Shown here piece after piece: positions 1 through 8,665 of a stretch of 50,350 bases of DNA. A program made the position numbers and the translations under genes. The DNA is from JBCCFW01 sp039029535 (lineage in GTDB: Bacteria > Acidobacteriota > JBCCFW01). The notes below the pieces were generated by a model. That model saw only the letters and a list, made by a program, of their open reading frames with translations. It was not told the origin of the DNA and searched no databases. The stretch is taken from assembly GCA_039029535.1 (NCBI GenBank), contig JBCCFW010000034.1, forward strand, positions 1 to 50,350, written 5' to 3'. Within the stretch, counting starts at the first letter, position 1, and every line of letters starts with the position of its first letter.

Positions 1-441
1 CTCGTCGGAGCGGTTGTCGTCGCGGAACGGGTCGCTCAGCCCTTCGCGCAGCCTCAGCTTCTCGGCGAGGTTCTCCAGCAGCGCACGCGAGGTCATCAGC
101 GAGATGTAGAGGTCGGGATTGGCCGGCAACATCAGCGAGCCCGAGTCGGCTCGCTGGGCGCGGTCCTCGCCCACGTCCATGGAGCTGGCACTGACCTGAA
201 GATCCAGCGCGGGCTTCTCACGCGGCAGCAGGACGACGTCGGCGGTCGCTCGATAGAACGACTCGGTCCGGCTCAGCTTGAGGACCGCGAGCGCGGTGCA
301 GACCACGACGCAGAGAGCCAGTAGCGACCGTCGCGTGACGAAGGCCATCACCAGGTCGATCAGCGGCTCCTGCCACGCCGCGTCTCGCCAATCGAGAGTG
401 GGCGGCTCCGTTCGCTCAGCCTGAGAGTCGTCGTGCGTCAT
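1..441 (-). CDS. Wzz/chain-length-determinant-like protein (N-terminal part, cut by window edge)
   Basis: The minus strand reads open for 147 codons from an ATG at 441 to the left edge, so only the N-terminus is visible. The segment has a short polar start, a hydrophobic helix at about residues 37-56 (RRSLLALCVVVCTALAVLKL) and then a periplasmic-looking stretch with YRATADVVLLP. This is the layout of the Wzz/PCP family, inner-membrane proteins that set polysaccharide chain length and often carry a C-terminal tyrosine kinase domain, which would lie outside the window. It is divergent from the glycosyltransferase operon, and a strong sigma-54-type promoter sits about 45 bases upstream of the ATG. 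Family assignment rests on topology, local motif and locus context. Whether a kinase domain follows cannot be seen. Confidence 0.75.
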   Translation of the reverse strand, partial: MTHDDSQAERTEPPTLDWRDAAWQEPLIDLVMAFVTRRSLLALCVVVCTALAVLKLSRTESFYRATADVVLLPREKPALDLQVSASSMDVGEDRAQRADSGSLMLPANPDLYISLMTSRALLENLAEKLRLREGLSDPFRDDNRSDE

Positions 442-485
442 CTTGCGAGTTCTTCTTCGGTGAGGTGGGCGTCCTGCCGATTCTT

Positions 486-501
486 GGCAAGAGGCGTGCC
501 G
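486..501 (-). promoter_or_regulatory. sigma-54 (RpoN) promoter for the Wzz-like gene
   Basis: Read on the minus strand the site is cGGCACG-N4-TTGCc. It matches the -24/-12 consensus TGGCACG-N4-TTGCW except at the two outermost bases, with the required spacing between GG and GC. The predicted transcript start is about 35 bases upstream of the ATG at 441. A sigma-54 activator is not visible in the window. Confidence 0.6.
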
Positions 502-560
502 GTGCTCGTTAGTCGAACCGATAGGCACTGCGCCCTGCCGGCAAGAAACACATCGGCAAC

Positions 561-576
561 TGGCATGCAACCCGCA
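561..576 (+). promoter_or_regulatory. sigma-54-like promoter for the glycosyltransferase operon
   Basis: The sequence TGGCATGCAACCCGCA has the -24 GG and -12 GC dinucleotides 12 bases apart, as sigma-54 requires, with a good -24 half and a weaker -12 half. The predicted start lies about 32 bases before the ATG at 618. It is weaker than the oppositely oriented site at 486-501. Confidence 0.45.
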
Positions 577-617
577 AGTGCTGCCTCAGAAGCTCGCGGA
601 GACGGAGACCAGACGTC

Positions 618-1796
618 ATGCGAATCGCGCTGTTTCACAACGTTTACTCTCATCTTGGAGGTGAGGAGCGAGTCGTCGACTTTCAGGAGAAGACCTTCAC
701 TGACGCCGGTCACGTGGTCGAGCGCTACGAGGTCCGAAACGAAGAGGTCTTCTCCGGCTCACGCCTGAACACGCTCGCTGCCGCCTGGCACGCCCCCTGG
801 AACCCGAGCTCACACCGCGCGGTGGGTCGATTCGTCGAGGCCTTCCGACCAGATCTCGCTCACGTCCACAACTGGTTCCCCCTGCTGAGCCCCAGCCTCC
901 ACGACGCCGTGAAGGGCCGCGGCGTGCCAATCGTCCAGTCGCTGCACAATTACCGTCTCGGCTGTGCCTCCGCCGTGCTCCGTCGGCGAGGCGAGAACTG
1001 CACGGCCTGCCTCGATGGCTCCCGGCTCCGGGGCGTCCTGTCCGGTTGCTATCGCGGCTCTCGAGTGGCCAGCTTCGCCTGGTACCGCGTCATGCAGCGC
1101 GCCTGGAAGAGCGGGGTGCTCACCGAGCGCATCGACGCCTACCTCGCGCCGTCGCACACCGTCGCCGACCTGCACGCCAAGATGGGCTTGCCGTACGAGC
1201 GACTCCACGTGATCCCTCACGCGTGCGAGGACCCCCGCACCGAGATCGGTGACGTGAAGCGGCAAGGTGGTGGCGTCTTCGTCGGACGCTTGACGCCGGA
1301 GAAGGGGTTGACCCTCCTGCTCGAAGCCTGGCGCGACCTCCCTTCACCGCTACAAGTGGTCGGCAGCGGCCCCGCAGAAGACGAGCTCCGGGCCGCCGCG
1401 GCGAGCTCGACGAGCATCCAAGCCCATGGCTGGATGCACCGGACCCAGGTTCTCGAGACGATCGCAGGCGCCGACTTCCTCGTCTTCCCGAGCACCTGGC
1501 CCGAGCCCTTCGGTCAGGTCCTCATCGAGGCCATGGCGCTGGGACGACCGGTCATCGCCAGCCGACTCGGTGCTCCCACCGAGATCATCGATGAGGGCGA
1601 GACGGGCCTCCTCGTCGACCCCGAGGATCCAGCGGCCCTGACGGTCGCCTGTCGTCGTCTCCTCGACGACCCCGCCCTGTGTCGACGGATGGGCGAGCGC
1701 GCCCGGCAGGCCTACGAGGAGCGACACGCTCCCGGGGCCTATCTCGACTCCATGGAGTCGCTGCATCGGTCGTTGGTCACCGAGCGCGCTGCATGA
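618..1796 (+). CDS. GT4-family glycosyltransferase
   Basis: A 392-residue cytoplasmic or peripheral glycosyltransferase that would add a sugar from a nucleotide-activated donor to a lipid-linked polysaccharide repeat unit. The N-terminus MRIALFHNVYSHLGGEERVV is a GT-B acceptor-domain start. The C-terminal donor domain has VGRLTPEKGL, the E-x7-E motif in EPFGQVLIE, and the following GRPVIAS/GLLVDP segment typical of GT4. The start has GGAG upstream and length is normal for the family. It is the first gene of the rightward operon and its stop overlaps the next start by 4 bases (ATGA). The sugar specificity cannot be read from the sequence. GDP-mannose/fucose-type or UDP-xylose donors are plausible given the downstream sugar genes. 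Confidence 0.9.
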   Translation: MRIALFHNVYSHLGGEERVVDFQEKTFTDAGHVVERYEVRNEEVFSGSRLNTLAAAWHAPWNPSSHRAVGRFVEAFRPDLAHVHNWFPLLSPSLHDAVKGRGVPIVQSLHNYRLGCASAVLRRRGENCTACLDGSRLRGVLSGCYRGSRVASFAWYRVMQRAWKSGVLTERIDAYLAPSHTVADLHAKMGLPYERLHVIPHACEDPRTEIGDVKRQGGGVFVGRLTPEKGLTLLLEAWRDLPSPLQVVGSGPAEDELRAAAASSTSIQAHGWMHRTQVLETIAGADFLVFPSTWPEPFGQVLIEAMALGRPVIASRLGAPTEIIDEGETGLLVDPEDPAALTVACRRLLDDPALCRRMGERARQAYEERHAPGAYLDSMESLHRSLVTERAA

Positions 1797-3040
1797 GGCG
1801 TGCCCTGCTGTGCTCGCTCTCGGTGCCCTGGCCGCACCGACCGTTGCTCGGGTCGTACCACCTGAGCCAGGCCCGGGCGTTGACTCGTCTCGGCCTGACC
1901 ACGGACATCGCGAGCCCGGCACCGTTCATCCCCGACTGGGCCGCTCCCCTCCACTCCCGTCTCCTCAATCACTGGAAGCGCCCGCAACGCTACGAGATGT
2001 CGGGCGTGACCATCCATTCGCCGCGGGTCCCCTTCGCCTTCCCCAAGACCTGGCGCTTCGACGTCGTGCCCCGTTGCCCGTGGCTCACCGGGGCGCTGGC
2101 CGCCACGGCATTGCAACCCGCCCTGGTCCGTCTCCTCGATCAGCTCGGGACCGACGTGCTGCTCGGCCACGGCATCCTCCCCTGGGGCGAGCTGCTCACG
2201 CGGCCTTCCGTTCGCCTGGATCGACGACTGGTCTTCATCGAGCACTCCTGGGAAGACGTCATGCGTCTTCGCTCGTCCACGCGCTTGGGTCGCGCCTACT
2301 GCAGCTGGGCTCGTCAGGCCGATGCCGTGGTGACCGTCAGCCGACCGCTCGCCGCTCACCTCCGCGACGAGCTGGGTCTCGAGAACGCCAGCTGGATTCC
2401 CAATGGTGCCGACCTCCCCTCGCGCTCCGTGAACGGCGAGCCGCGACCAGCCGAGCTGACGGACGTCCCCCTCCTGCTCGCTGCCGGCTCGTGCTATCGA
2501 CGCAAGGGTTTCCCCGAGCTCCTCGCCGCGTTCGCACGACTGTCGGAACACTTCCCCACGGCCCGACTCGTCATCGTCACCGACCGTCACGAAGCGCTCC
2601 AGGCACGCGTCGACGAGCTCGACCTCGGTTCTCGCGTGCAGCTCTTGCCGCTCCTCTCGCCGGAGGAGCTCCGCCGGTGGATGTCGTGGTCCGACGTCTT
2701 CGTCATGCCGTCCTGGGACGAGGCCTTCGGTCTCGTGGCGGTGGAAGCACTGGCAGAAGGCACCCCCGTGATCGTGACCGAGGACTGCGGCGTCGCGTCG
2801 TCTCTCTCCCTCGTCGATCCCGAGGCCTCCCCCGACCCGACCGAATCGTCCCACGGATGGCGCGTGCCTTCTCGCGACGTCGACTCCTTGAGCGACGCCC
2901 TGACGGCCGCCCTGTCCGACCCGCAGCGCGCGCGACGCTTCGGCGCCGCCGGATGCGACGTCGTGCGCACCACTTTCTCCTGGACGAAGAACGCCGAGGC
3001 GTTGTTGAGCCGGCTCACGCCGGTGGGGAGAGCAGCATGA
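1793..3040 (+). CDS. GT4-family glycosyltransferase
   Basis: A 415-residue glycosyltransferase starting at the ATG that overlaps the previous stop; longer upstream in-frame starts would overlap gene one extensively and lack homology. The GT-B fold is indicated by an N-terminal domain with GHGILPWGELL, a linker NGADLP, and a C-terminal domain with AAGSCYRRKGFPELL, FVMPSWDEAFGLVAVEAL (E-x7-E) and GTPVIVTEDCG. It would act with the preceding enzyme in building the same repeat unit. The stop overlaps the next start by 4 bases, so the three genes are probably translationally coupled. Substrate is not predictable. Confidence 0.88.
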   Translation: MRRALLCSLSVPWPHRPLLGSYHLSQARALTRLGLTTDIASPAPFIPDWAAPLHSRLLNHWKRPQRYEMSGVTIHSPRVPFAFPKTWRFDVVPRCPWLTGALAATALQPALVRLLDQLGTDVLLGHGILPWGELLTRPSVRLDRRLVFIEHSWEDVMRLRSSTRLGRAYCSWARQADAVVTVSRPLAAHLRDELGLENASWIPNGADLPSRSVNGEPRPAELTDVPLLLAAGSCYRRKGFPELLAAFARLSEHFPTARLVIVTDRHEALQARVDELDLGSRVQLLPLLSPEELRRWMSWSDVFVMPSWDEAFGLVAVEALAEGTPVIVTEDCGVASSLSLVDPEASPDPTESSHGWRVPSRDVDSLSDALTAALSDPQRARRFGAAGCDVVRTTFSWTKNAEALLSRLTPVGRAA

Positions 3041-6000
3041 CCACGAAGACGCCGAACAACCCCGACCGGTCCGCACCGGCCCCGTCCGACAAGATCTTCG
3101 CCCTGACGGGCACCGGTCTTCGCTCGCTGGCCCGCTTCGGATTCAACTTCGCCGTGGCCCGCCTGGTCGGTGAGAGCCTGCACGCGAGCTTCGTGCTCGC
3201 CGTCGCCGTCGAGGTGACCGTGCTCGCCATCGTTCAGGCCTGGGTGGTCGCCCCGTTCCTGACACTAGCGCCGGGACGCGACGCGGACGAGAAGACCGCC
3301 CTGTTCCGACACTCGCGGCAACGGCTCCGACGTCTGAGCTGGCTGGCCTTGCTCGGCCTGATGGCCTGCGTCCCGCTCGCTTCCGTGGATCCCGCACGAG
3401 CGCTGTTCGCTGGCGGTGTCATCGCGAGCATCGTCGCGGCGGCCTGGCGTGCGCTCGATCGCGGACGGGAGGAGAGCGCCTTCCGCGCCAGTCGCGCTCT
3501 CGCTCTCGACGTCCTCGCGCTGGCCGTTCACGTCCTCGTCGTCGTGGTGGCGATCGTCTCCGACCTTCCCGTGCTCGCCACCTGCTTCTGGGCGGCGGCT
3601 CTCGGCAACGCCCTCGCCTTGATCATCGCCCGCGTGATCCGGGGTTCCCTGGGGGCCACGTCACTCACGCCGGAGCTGAACCGTCGTTACGACTCTCTCG
3701 CCCGCCCCATGACCATCGGCTCGATGGGCAACGCGGTCGGCAGTCGACTCCAACCCTTCGTGCTGGCCGCCGCCGGCGGAGTGAGCGCGGTGAGCTCCTT
3801 CGGCCTGGCTGCGGGCCTGGTCGGCCCACTGCGTCTGGTCTCGATGGCCTTGTCCGGTGTCTTGCGACCGCGCTTCGCTCGCCACGTCAACGCCGGCGAG
3901 CCCGAGGACCTCCGCCACGCGCTCAAGCGAGCGCTTCAGCTCGTCGGCGTGTTGGCGCTCCTGGCGGCCATCGCCTTGCCACTGGCCGGCAACGTGCTGG
4001 TCGAGCTGCTGGTGGGTCGTGCCTACGAGCTCCGAGGCATTCTCCTGATCGCCAGCGTCTTCACCGGCCTGGAAGCGATCGGCGCGGTGCTCGTGGTGCA
4101 CTCCCAGTGCAGCGACGAGTCCGGAGCCGCCCGCGTGACCAAGTGGCGTCTCTCCCTGGCCTTCCCCTCACTCGCGCTCACCTGGCCAGCCGCCGAGCTC
4201 TTCGGCGCCGCTGGCGCCTTCGGCACCATGGCCGTCTTCGAGGCGATCTTCGTGGGCGCACTGTTGAGCCGGGTCGTCTTCCGACGCCGTGACGACGAGA
4301 GTCACTCGCTCGCACGGCCCGTCACGACGGCACTCGTGCTCGTCGTCCTCGCCTCGCAGGCCCTCCCGGCCGAGGCCCGGCGCAAGTCGCGCTCGTCGGG
4401 TGAGGACCCTGCGAAGAAGCCCACGTGGATCGAGCACCTCGACGAGAAGGTCGAGCCCGTGCCGGTGGACGAGCCCGACGATCTCATCCGTCCGGCGATC
4501 ACCACCCCCTTCATCCCCAAGGGACGCCCCCGCGACCTCACCGGTCGTCTCGCCGCTCCCGCGAAGCCGAAGCCGCCACCGCCGCCCAAGAAGGAGACGA
4601 AGGACCACGGCCACGGCGGTTGCTGCGGCGGCGGCTTCTGGCCTCCCCCCGATTGGCTCGACCGCGAAGAGAAGAAAGAGGCGACTCCCGCTCCGCCCAA
4701 GATTCGGTCTCTCCTCGAGAAGCTCTACTACGGACGCTTCGAGCGGAAGCCGAACCGTGACCTCAAGCAGTTCGGGTATGACTACTTCGCCGGCAACGGC
4801 TCGATGGACGAGCTGGGCCCCGTGCCGGAGAGCTACCTCATCGGAGCCGGAGACGAGATCCAGATCACCGTCTGGGGTAGCTTCGAGGACCGCCAAGTCC
4901 TGACCGTCGAACGCGACGGAACCGTCGCGATCGAGGGCATCGGCAGCGTGTTGGTCGCCGGTCGACGCTTCGGCGATCTCCACGACATCCTGCGCCGCGC
5001 CTACAACGGCACCCGACGCGACTACCAGCTCAGCGTGAGCATGGGTCAGCTTCGCCGCGTCCGCGTCCACGTGGTCGGCAACGTCGCGAAGCCCGGAATG
5101 ACCGAAGTCCCGGCGCGAGCCAGCGTGCTCACGGCGCTCGTCGCGGCCGGTGGACCGACCAAGTCGGGCACGCTGCGTCGGGTTCAGCTCCGACGCGACG
5201 GCCGGGTCGGCTTCGTCGACCTCTACGAGTTCCTTCTCGGTGGTGAGTTGCCTCCAGGCGCTTGGCTGCAAGAAGGCGACGTGCTGCACGTCGGCGACAT
5301 CGGCCCCACCATCGGCGTGGCCGGCTACGTGCAACGTCCCGGCATCTACGAGTGGCTGAACGAGCCCCTGCTCGAGGACGCCATCGCCCTCGCCGGAGGG
5401 CTGACGCCCTTCACCTTCAAGCCGCAGGTCCAGGTCGAGCGCACCGTCTCCGGCCGTGGTCGCGAGACCCTCGACGTCAACCTCGACGACGAGGGCCTCG
5501 GCTTGTCCCTCGGCGACGGCGAGCTCGTGCTCATCGGTGCCGTCGACTCCGAGCGTCAGCCGCGCGTGGAGATCGTGGGCGAGGTCGTTCGCCCCGGTCT
5601 CTTCCAGCACGTGCCGGGCCTGCGCGTCTCCGACCTGGTCGCGAAGGCCGACGGCCTCACCGTCGACGCCTTCCTGCCCCAGGCCTTCCTGTCACGGCTC
5701 GTCGGCGAGCCCGGCGCCGTCGAGATCGTCCCCGACCGCATGCAGGTCGGCAGCCGACGCCGCATCATCGTCGTCGACCTGCAGGCCGCCCTCGCCGGCG
5801 TGCCCGAGGAGGACCTCGAGCTCGAGCCCCTGGATCGACTGGAGATTCGATCTCGCAGCCAGTCGTTGGTCGAGTCCGAGGTGAAGATCTTCGGGGCGGT
5901 GCAACGTCCCGGGACCTATCGGCTCACGCCGGAGATGCGGGTCTCCGACCTCATCGCCCTCGCCGGGAACGTGCTGCCCGAGGTCTTCCACGACGAGGCC

Positions 6001-6996
6001 GAGCTCATCCGTCGTGTCCAGCACGCCGACGGCCGACGCCTGGACGTGCGCCGCTACCGCTTCGACCTGGGGCTCGCCCTCACGCGCTCGGCCGAGCACG
6101 ACCCGGTCCTCCGAGCCGACGACGAGCTCGTCATCCGGGCCCTGCGCTCGGAGAAGGTCCGCGTGCGCATCGACGGCGAGGTGAGATTCCCCGGCACCTA
6201 CGTCTTCCCCGCCGGCGCCCGGATCACCGATCTCCTGGCGGCAGCCGGAGGCGTCCTCGGCCACGCCGACCTCCGTGCCGCGGTCTTCTCGCGCGAGAAG
6301 GTGCGCCGTCAGCAGCAGAAACGCTTCCGTCACCTCGCGGAGACCACGCGTCGCCGCTACGAGGCTGCGCTCGAGCGGATGACCCAGACCGGCCATGCCC
6401 GCGAGGGCCTGGCGGCCAAGTTGGCGGTGATCCAGACCCAGGACTTGCTCAGCCGCATGGCCAACCAGCAGGTGACCGGGCGCGTGGTCATCCCCTTCGT
6501 TCGAGACGACTTCCCGGACAGCGAGTTCAACCTGACCCTGGAGAGCGGAGACGCCCTCGAGCTGCCACGTCAGCTCGAGACGGTGTCGATCAAGGGGCAC
6601 GTGTTCAACCCCACGACCTTCGTCGCCGAAAGAGGGATGCGGGTGGTCGACCTGCTCGAGCGGGCGGGCGGAATCACCGAGCAGGCAGACGAGGAGCGGA
6701 TCTATCTCATTCGAGCCGATGGGAACGTCGAACAGCTCGGCAAGCGAGGTCGAAAGAACCTCCGACGCAGCGAGCTCCTCGCGGGCGACACCGTGCTCGT
6801 GCCTCGACAGGCCCTGGAGCGGACCTTCGCCGCGAAGCTGGCGGACTTCCTCCTGATGGCGCGACACGGGGTCGAGACGGGCCTCCTCCTCTCTCACTAC
6901 GGCGACGGGACCGGCGAGCTGTCCGTGACCGACGTCCTGCAGCCACCCGACTTCCCGAACGTCGGCAACTACGACGACACGATCTTGAAGCGATGA
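3037..6996 (+). CDS. Wzx-like flippase fused to Wza-like SLBB polysaccharide export protein
   Basis: One uninterrupted 1319-codon frame from an ATG coupled to the upstream gene. Residues 1-415 are a multi-spanning membrane protein with about 12 hydrophobic segments, like Wzx-type flippases. Residues 416-449 have RRR, a 13th hydrophobic segment (TTALVLVVLASQALPAEA) and then a Pro/Lys linker with DHGHGGCCGGG. From about residue 598 there is a Poly_export domain (YLIGAGDEIQITVWG), followed by about six SLBB-type repeats marked by G-V-x-x-PG motifs (near residues 681, 762, 846, 950, 1045 and 1185). Twelve helices plus one would put the export part in the periplasm. No stop separates the halves. 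An internal TTG at 4264 could also start a separate signal-peptide form. Flippase identity rests on topology and neighbours; the SLBB half is firm. Confidence 0.8.
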   Translation: MTTKTPNNPDRSAPAPSDKIFALTGTGLRSLARFGFNFAVARLVGESLHASFVLAVAVEVTVLAIVQAWVVAPFLTLAPGRDADEKTALFRHSRQRLRRLSWLALLGLMACVPLASVDPARALFAGGVIASIVAAAWRALDRGREESAFRASRALALDVLALAVHVLVVVVAIVSDLPVLATCFWAAALGNALALIIARVIRGSLGATSLTPELNRRYDSLARPMTIGSMGNAVGSRLQPFVLAAAGGVSAVSSFGLAAGLVGPLRLVSMALSGVLRPRFARHVNAGEPEDLRHALKRALQLVGVLALLAAIALPLAGNVLVELLVGRAYELRGILLIASVFTGLEAIGAVLVVHSQCSDESGAARVTKWRLSLAFPSLALTWPAAELFGAAGAFGTMAVFEAIFVGALLSRVVFRRRDDESHSLARPVTTALVLVVLASQALPAEARRKSRSSGEDPAKKPTWIEHLDEKVEPVPVDEPDDLIRPAITTPFIPKGRPRDLTGRLAAPAKPKPPPPPKKETKDHGHGGCCGGGFWPPPDWLDREEKKEATPAPPKIRSLLEKLYYGRFERKPNRDLKQFGYDYFAGNGSMDELGPVPESYLIGAGDEIQITVWGSFEDRQVLTVERDGTVAIEGIGSVLVAGRRFGDLHDILRRAYNGTRRDYQLSVSMGQLRRVRVHVVGNVAKPGMTEVPARASVLTALVAAGGPTKSGTLRRVQLRRDGRVGFVDLYEFLLGGELPPGAWLQEGDVLHVGDIGPTIGVAGYVQRPGIYEWLNEPLLEDAIALAGGLTPFTFKPQVQVERTVSGRGRETLDVNLDDEGLGLSLGDGELVLIGAVDSERQPRVEIVGEVVRPGLFQHVPGLRVSDLVAKADGLTVDAFLPQAFLSRLVGEPGAVEIVPDRMQVGSRRRIIVVDLQAALAGVPEEDLELEPLDRLEIRSRSQSLVESEVKIFGAVQRPGTYRLTPEMRVSDLIALAGNVLPEVFHDEAELIRRVQHADGRRLDVRRYRFDLGLALTRSAEHDPVLRADDELVIRALRSEKVRVRIDGEVRFPGTYVFPAGARITDLLAAAGGVLGHADLRAAVFSREKVRRQQQKRFRHLAETTRRRYEAALERMTQTGHAREGLAAKLAVIQTQDLLSRMANQQVTGRVVIPFVRDDFPDSEFNLTLESGDALELPRQLETVSIKGHVFNPTTFVAERGMRVVDLLERAGGITEQADEERIYLIRADGNVEQLGKRGRKNLRRSELLAGDTVLVPRQALERTFAAKLADFLLMARHGVETGLLLSHYGDGTGELSVTDVLQPPDFPNVGNYDDTILKR

Positions 6997-7021
6997 ACCG
7001 CTTCCGAGCCGGAGCGACGCC

Positions 7022-8083
7022 ATGACGACGAACCAGAACGGCAATGAGAGACGACGCGCCCTCATCACGGGGATCACGGGCCAGGACGGCTCCTACCTGA
7101 CCGAGCTCCTCCTGGAGAAGGGCTATGAGGTGCACGGGCTCGTTCGACGCTCGTCGTCCTTCAACACGGGTCGCATCGATCACCTCTATCAGGACCCGCA
7201 CGCGACCGACATCCGCCTGAAGCTCCATCGCGGCGACCTGTCGGACAGCTCCTCGCTCCAGCGCATCCTCCACGAGGTCGAGCCTCACGAGGTCTACAAC
7301 CTGGGCGCCCAGAGCCACGTCCGCGAGTCGTTCGACATGCCGGAGTTCACCGCCGAGGTGACCGGGCTCGGCACCGTGCGTCTTCTCGAGGCCATCCGGG
7401 ACAGCGGGCTCGGATGCCGCTTCTACCAGGCCTCGTCCAGCGAGCTCTACGGCAAGGTGGTCGAGACACCGCAGTCCGAGACGACGCCCTTCCACCCACG
7501 CAGCCCCTATGCCGCGGCGAAGGCGTACTCGTTCTACATCACTCAGAATTACCGCGAGGCGTACGGGATCTTCGCGTGCAACGGCATCCTGTTCAACCAC
7601 GAGTCGCCGCGTCGTGGCGAGACCTTCGTCACCCGCAAGATCACGCGAGCGGCCTGCCGCATCAAGGTCGGCCTGCAAGAGAAGCTCTACCTCGGCAACA
7701 TCGACGCCCGACGCGACTGGGGCTACGCCGGCGACTACGTCGACGCCATGTGGCGGATGCTCCAGGCCGACGAGGCGGACGACTACGTGGTCGCCACCGG
7801 CGAGACCCATTCGGTGCGCGAGTTCCTCGAGCGGGTGTTCGGCAAGCTCGACCTGGCCTGGGAAGACCACGTCGAGATCGACCCGCGTTACTTCCGCCCC
7901 GCCGAGGTCGATCTCCTGCTCGGCGACCCGACCAAGGCCAAGGAGAAGCTCAACTGGGAGCCCAGCGTGGACCTCGACGGGCTCGTCGAGCTCATGGTGG
8001 AGAACGACCTCGCCATCGCCGAAGCCACCAAGCGCGCCGGCATGGATGCCGAGCGCCTCGTGGTCTCGTCCGAAGAACGCTGA
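7022..8083 (+). CDS. gmd: GDP-mannose 4,6-dehydratase
   Basis: A 353-residue extended short-chain dehydrogenase that converts GDP-D-mannose to GDP-4-keto-6-deoxymannose, the precursor of GDP-fucose, GDP-rhamnose and related deoxysugars. The NADP-binding loop is TGITGQDGSYL, followed by RRSSSFNTGRIDHLY, the SSSELYG stretch and the catalytic Y-x3-K in SPYAAAKAYSF; NHESPRRGETFVTRKI is a Gmd signature. Full length for the family. GGAG lies 11 bases before the ATG. It sits 25 bases after the export gene and supplies activated sugar to the polysaccharide locus. No 4-keto reductase or epimerase partner is present in the window, so the final deoxysugar is unknown. Confidence 0.95.
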   Translation: MTTNQNGNERRRALITGITGQDGSYLTELLLEKGYEVHGLVRRSSSFNTGRIDHLYQDPHATDIRLKLHRGDLSDSSSLQRILHEVEPHEVYNLGAQSHVRESFDMPEFTAEVTGLGTVRLLEAIRDSGLGCRFYQASSSELYGKVVETPQSETTPFHPRSPYAAAKAYSFYITQNYREAYGIFACNGILFNHESPRRGETFVTRKITRAACRIKVGLQEKLYLGNIDARRDWGYAGDYVDAMWRMLQADEADDYVVATGETHSVREFLERVFGKLDLAWEDHVEIDPRYFRPAEVDLLLGDPTKAKEKLNWEPSVDLDGLVELMVENDLAIAEATKRAGMDAERLVVSSEER

Positions 8084-8110
8084 AGCCACTCACCAGGAGA
8101 GGAGACGTCG

Positions 8111-8665
8111 ATGTTGGGATTCGTGCTCACCGAATGGATGGAGTTGATGGAGGAGGACCACGGCACCGAGTTCGTGGACGAGGTGATGGCCTCCTGCAAC
8201 CTGACCGACGGTGGTGCCTACACCGCCATCGACGTCTACCCAGCCGAGGATCTCCACCAGATCCTCGGCGAGGTCTCCCGGCGTCTCGATCAGTCGGTCC
8301 CCCAGCTCCTCATGAGCTACGGCGAGCGACTCTTCCGCTCGCTCGCAGAAGGTCATCCGAAGATGATGGAGGGCTACTCGCACCCCTTCGACCTCTTCGA
8401 GCACCTGGAGTCTCACGTCCACGCCGAGGTCAAGTGCCTGCACGAGGGGGCCCAGGTCCCCACGCTGACCTTCCAACGTGAAGCGGAGAACGTCGCCGCC
8501 CTCCGCTATCGCTCCTCGCGAGGCCTGCCGGACCTGGCCGAGGGGCTCATGCGGGGCGCCTGTCGCCACTACGAACAGTCGATCGAGACCGTCGAGCGCA
8601 TCCCTCACTCCGAGGACGCCACCGACGTGACGCTGGTCCTGACGCTGGCTTCCGTCGGCGGGTGA
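8111..8665 (+). CDS. H-NOX (heme NO/O2-binding) sensor protein
   Basis: A 184-residue stand-alone H-NOX protein. The family's heme-binding signature Y-x-S-x-R is at residues 133-137 (LRYRSSRGL), and the proximal histidine expected about 30 residues earlier aligns with His104 in ESHVHAEVKCL. The N-terminal MLGFVLTEWMELMEEDHG and the segment ending in GLPDLAEGLMRGACRHY also fit. H-NOX proteins bind NO (and in some cases O2) through ferrous heme and control a partner encoded next door. Here the stop overlaps the GTG of a hybrid histidine kinase by 4 bases, the classic bacterial H-NOX/kinase pairing. The start has AGGAG 12 bases upstream. Whether it binds O2 needs distal-pocket residues I cannot place safely. 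Confidence 0.88.
   Translation: MLGFVLTEWMELMEEDHGTEFVDEVMASCNLTDGGAYTAIDVYPAEDLHQILGEVSRRLDQSVPQLLMSYGERLFRSLAEGHPKMMEGYSHPFDLFEHLESHVHAEVKCLHEGAQVPTLTFQREAENVAALRYRSSRGLPDLAEGLMRGACRHYEQSIETVERIPHSEDATDVTLVLTLASVGG

Noticed and set aside
1810..3036. 409 extra codons in frame before the flippase-export ATG
   Set aside because: They overlap the second glycosyltransferase in another frame and are Arg/Pro-rich shadow sequence. The ATGA overlap at 3037 is the natural start.
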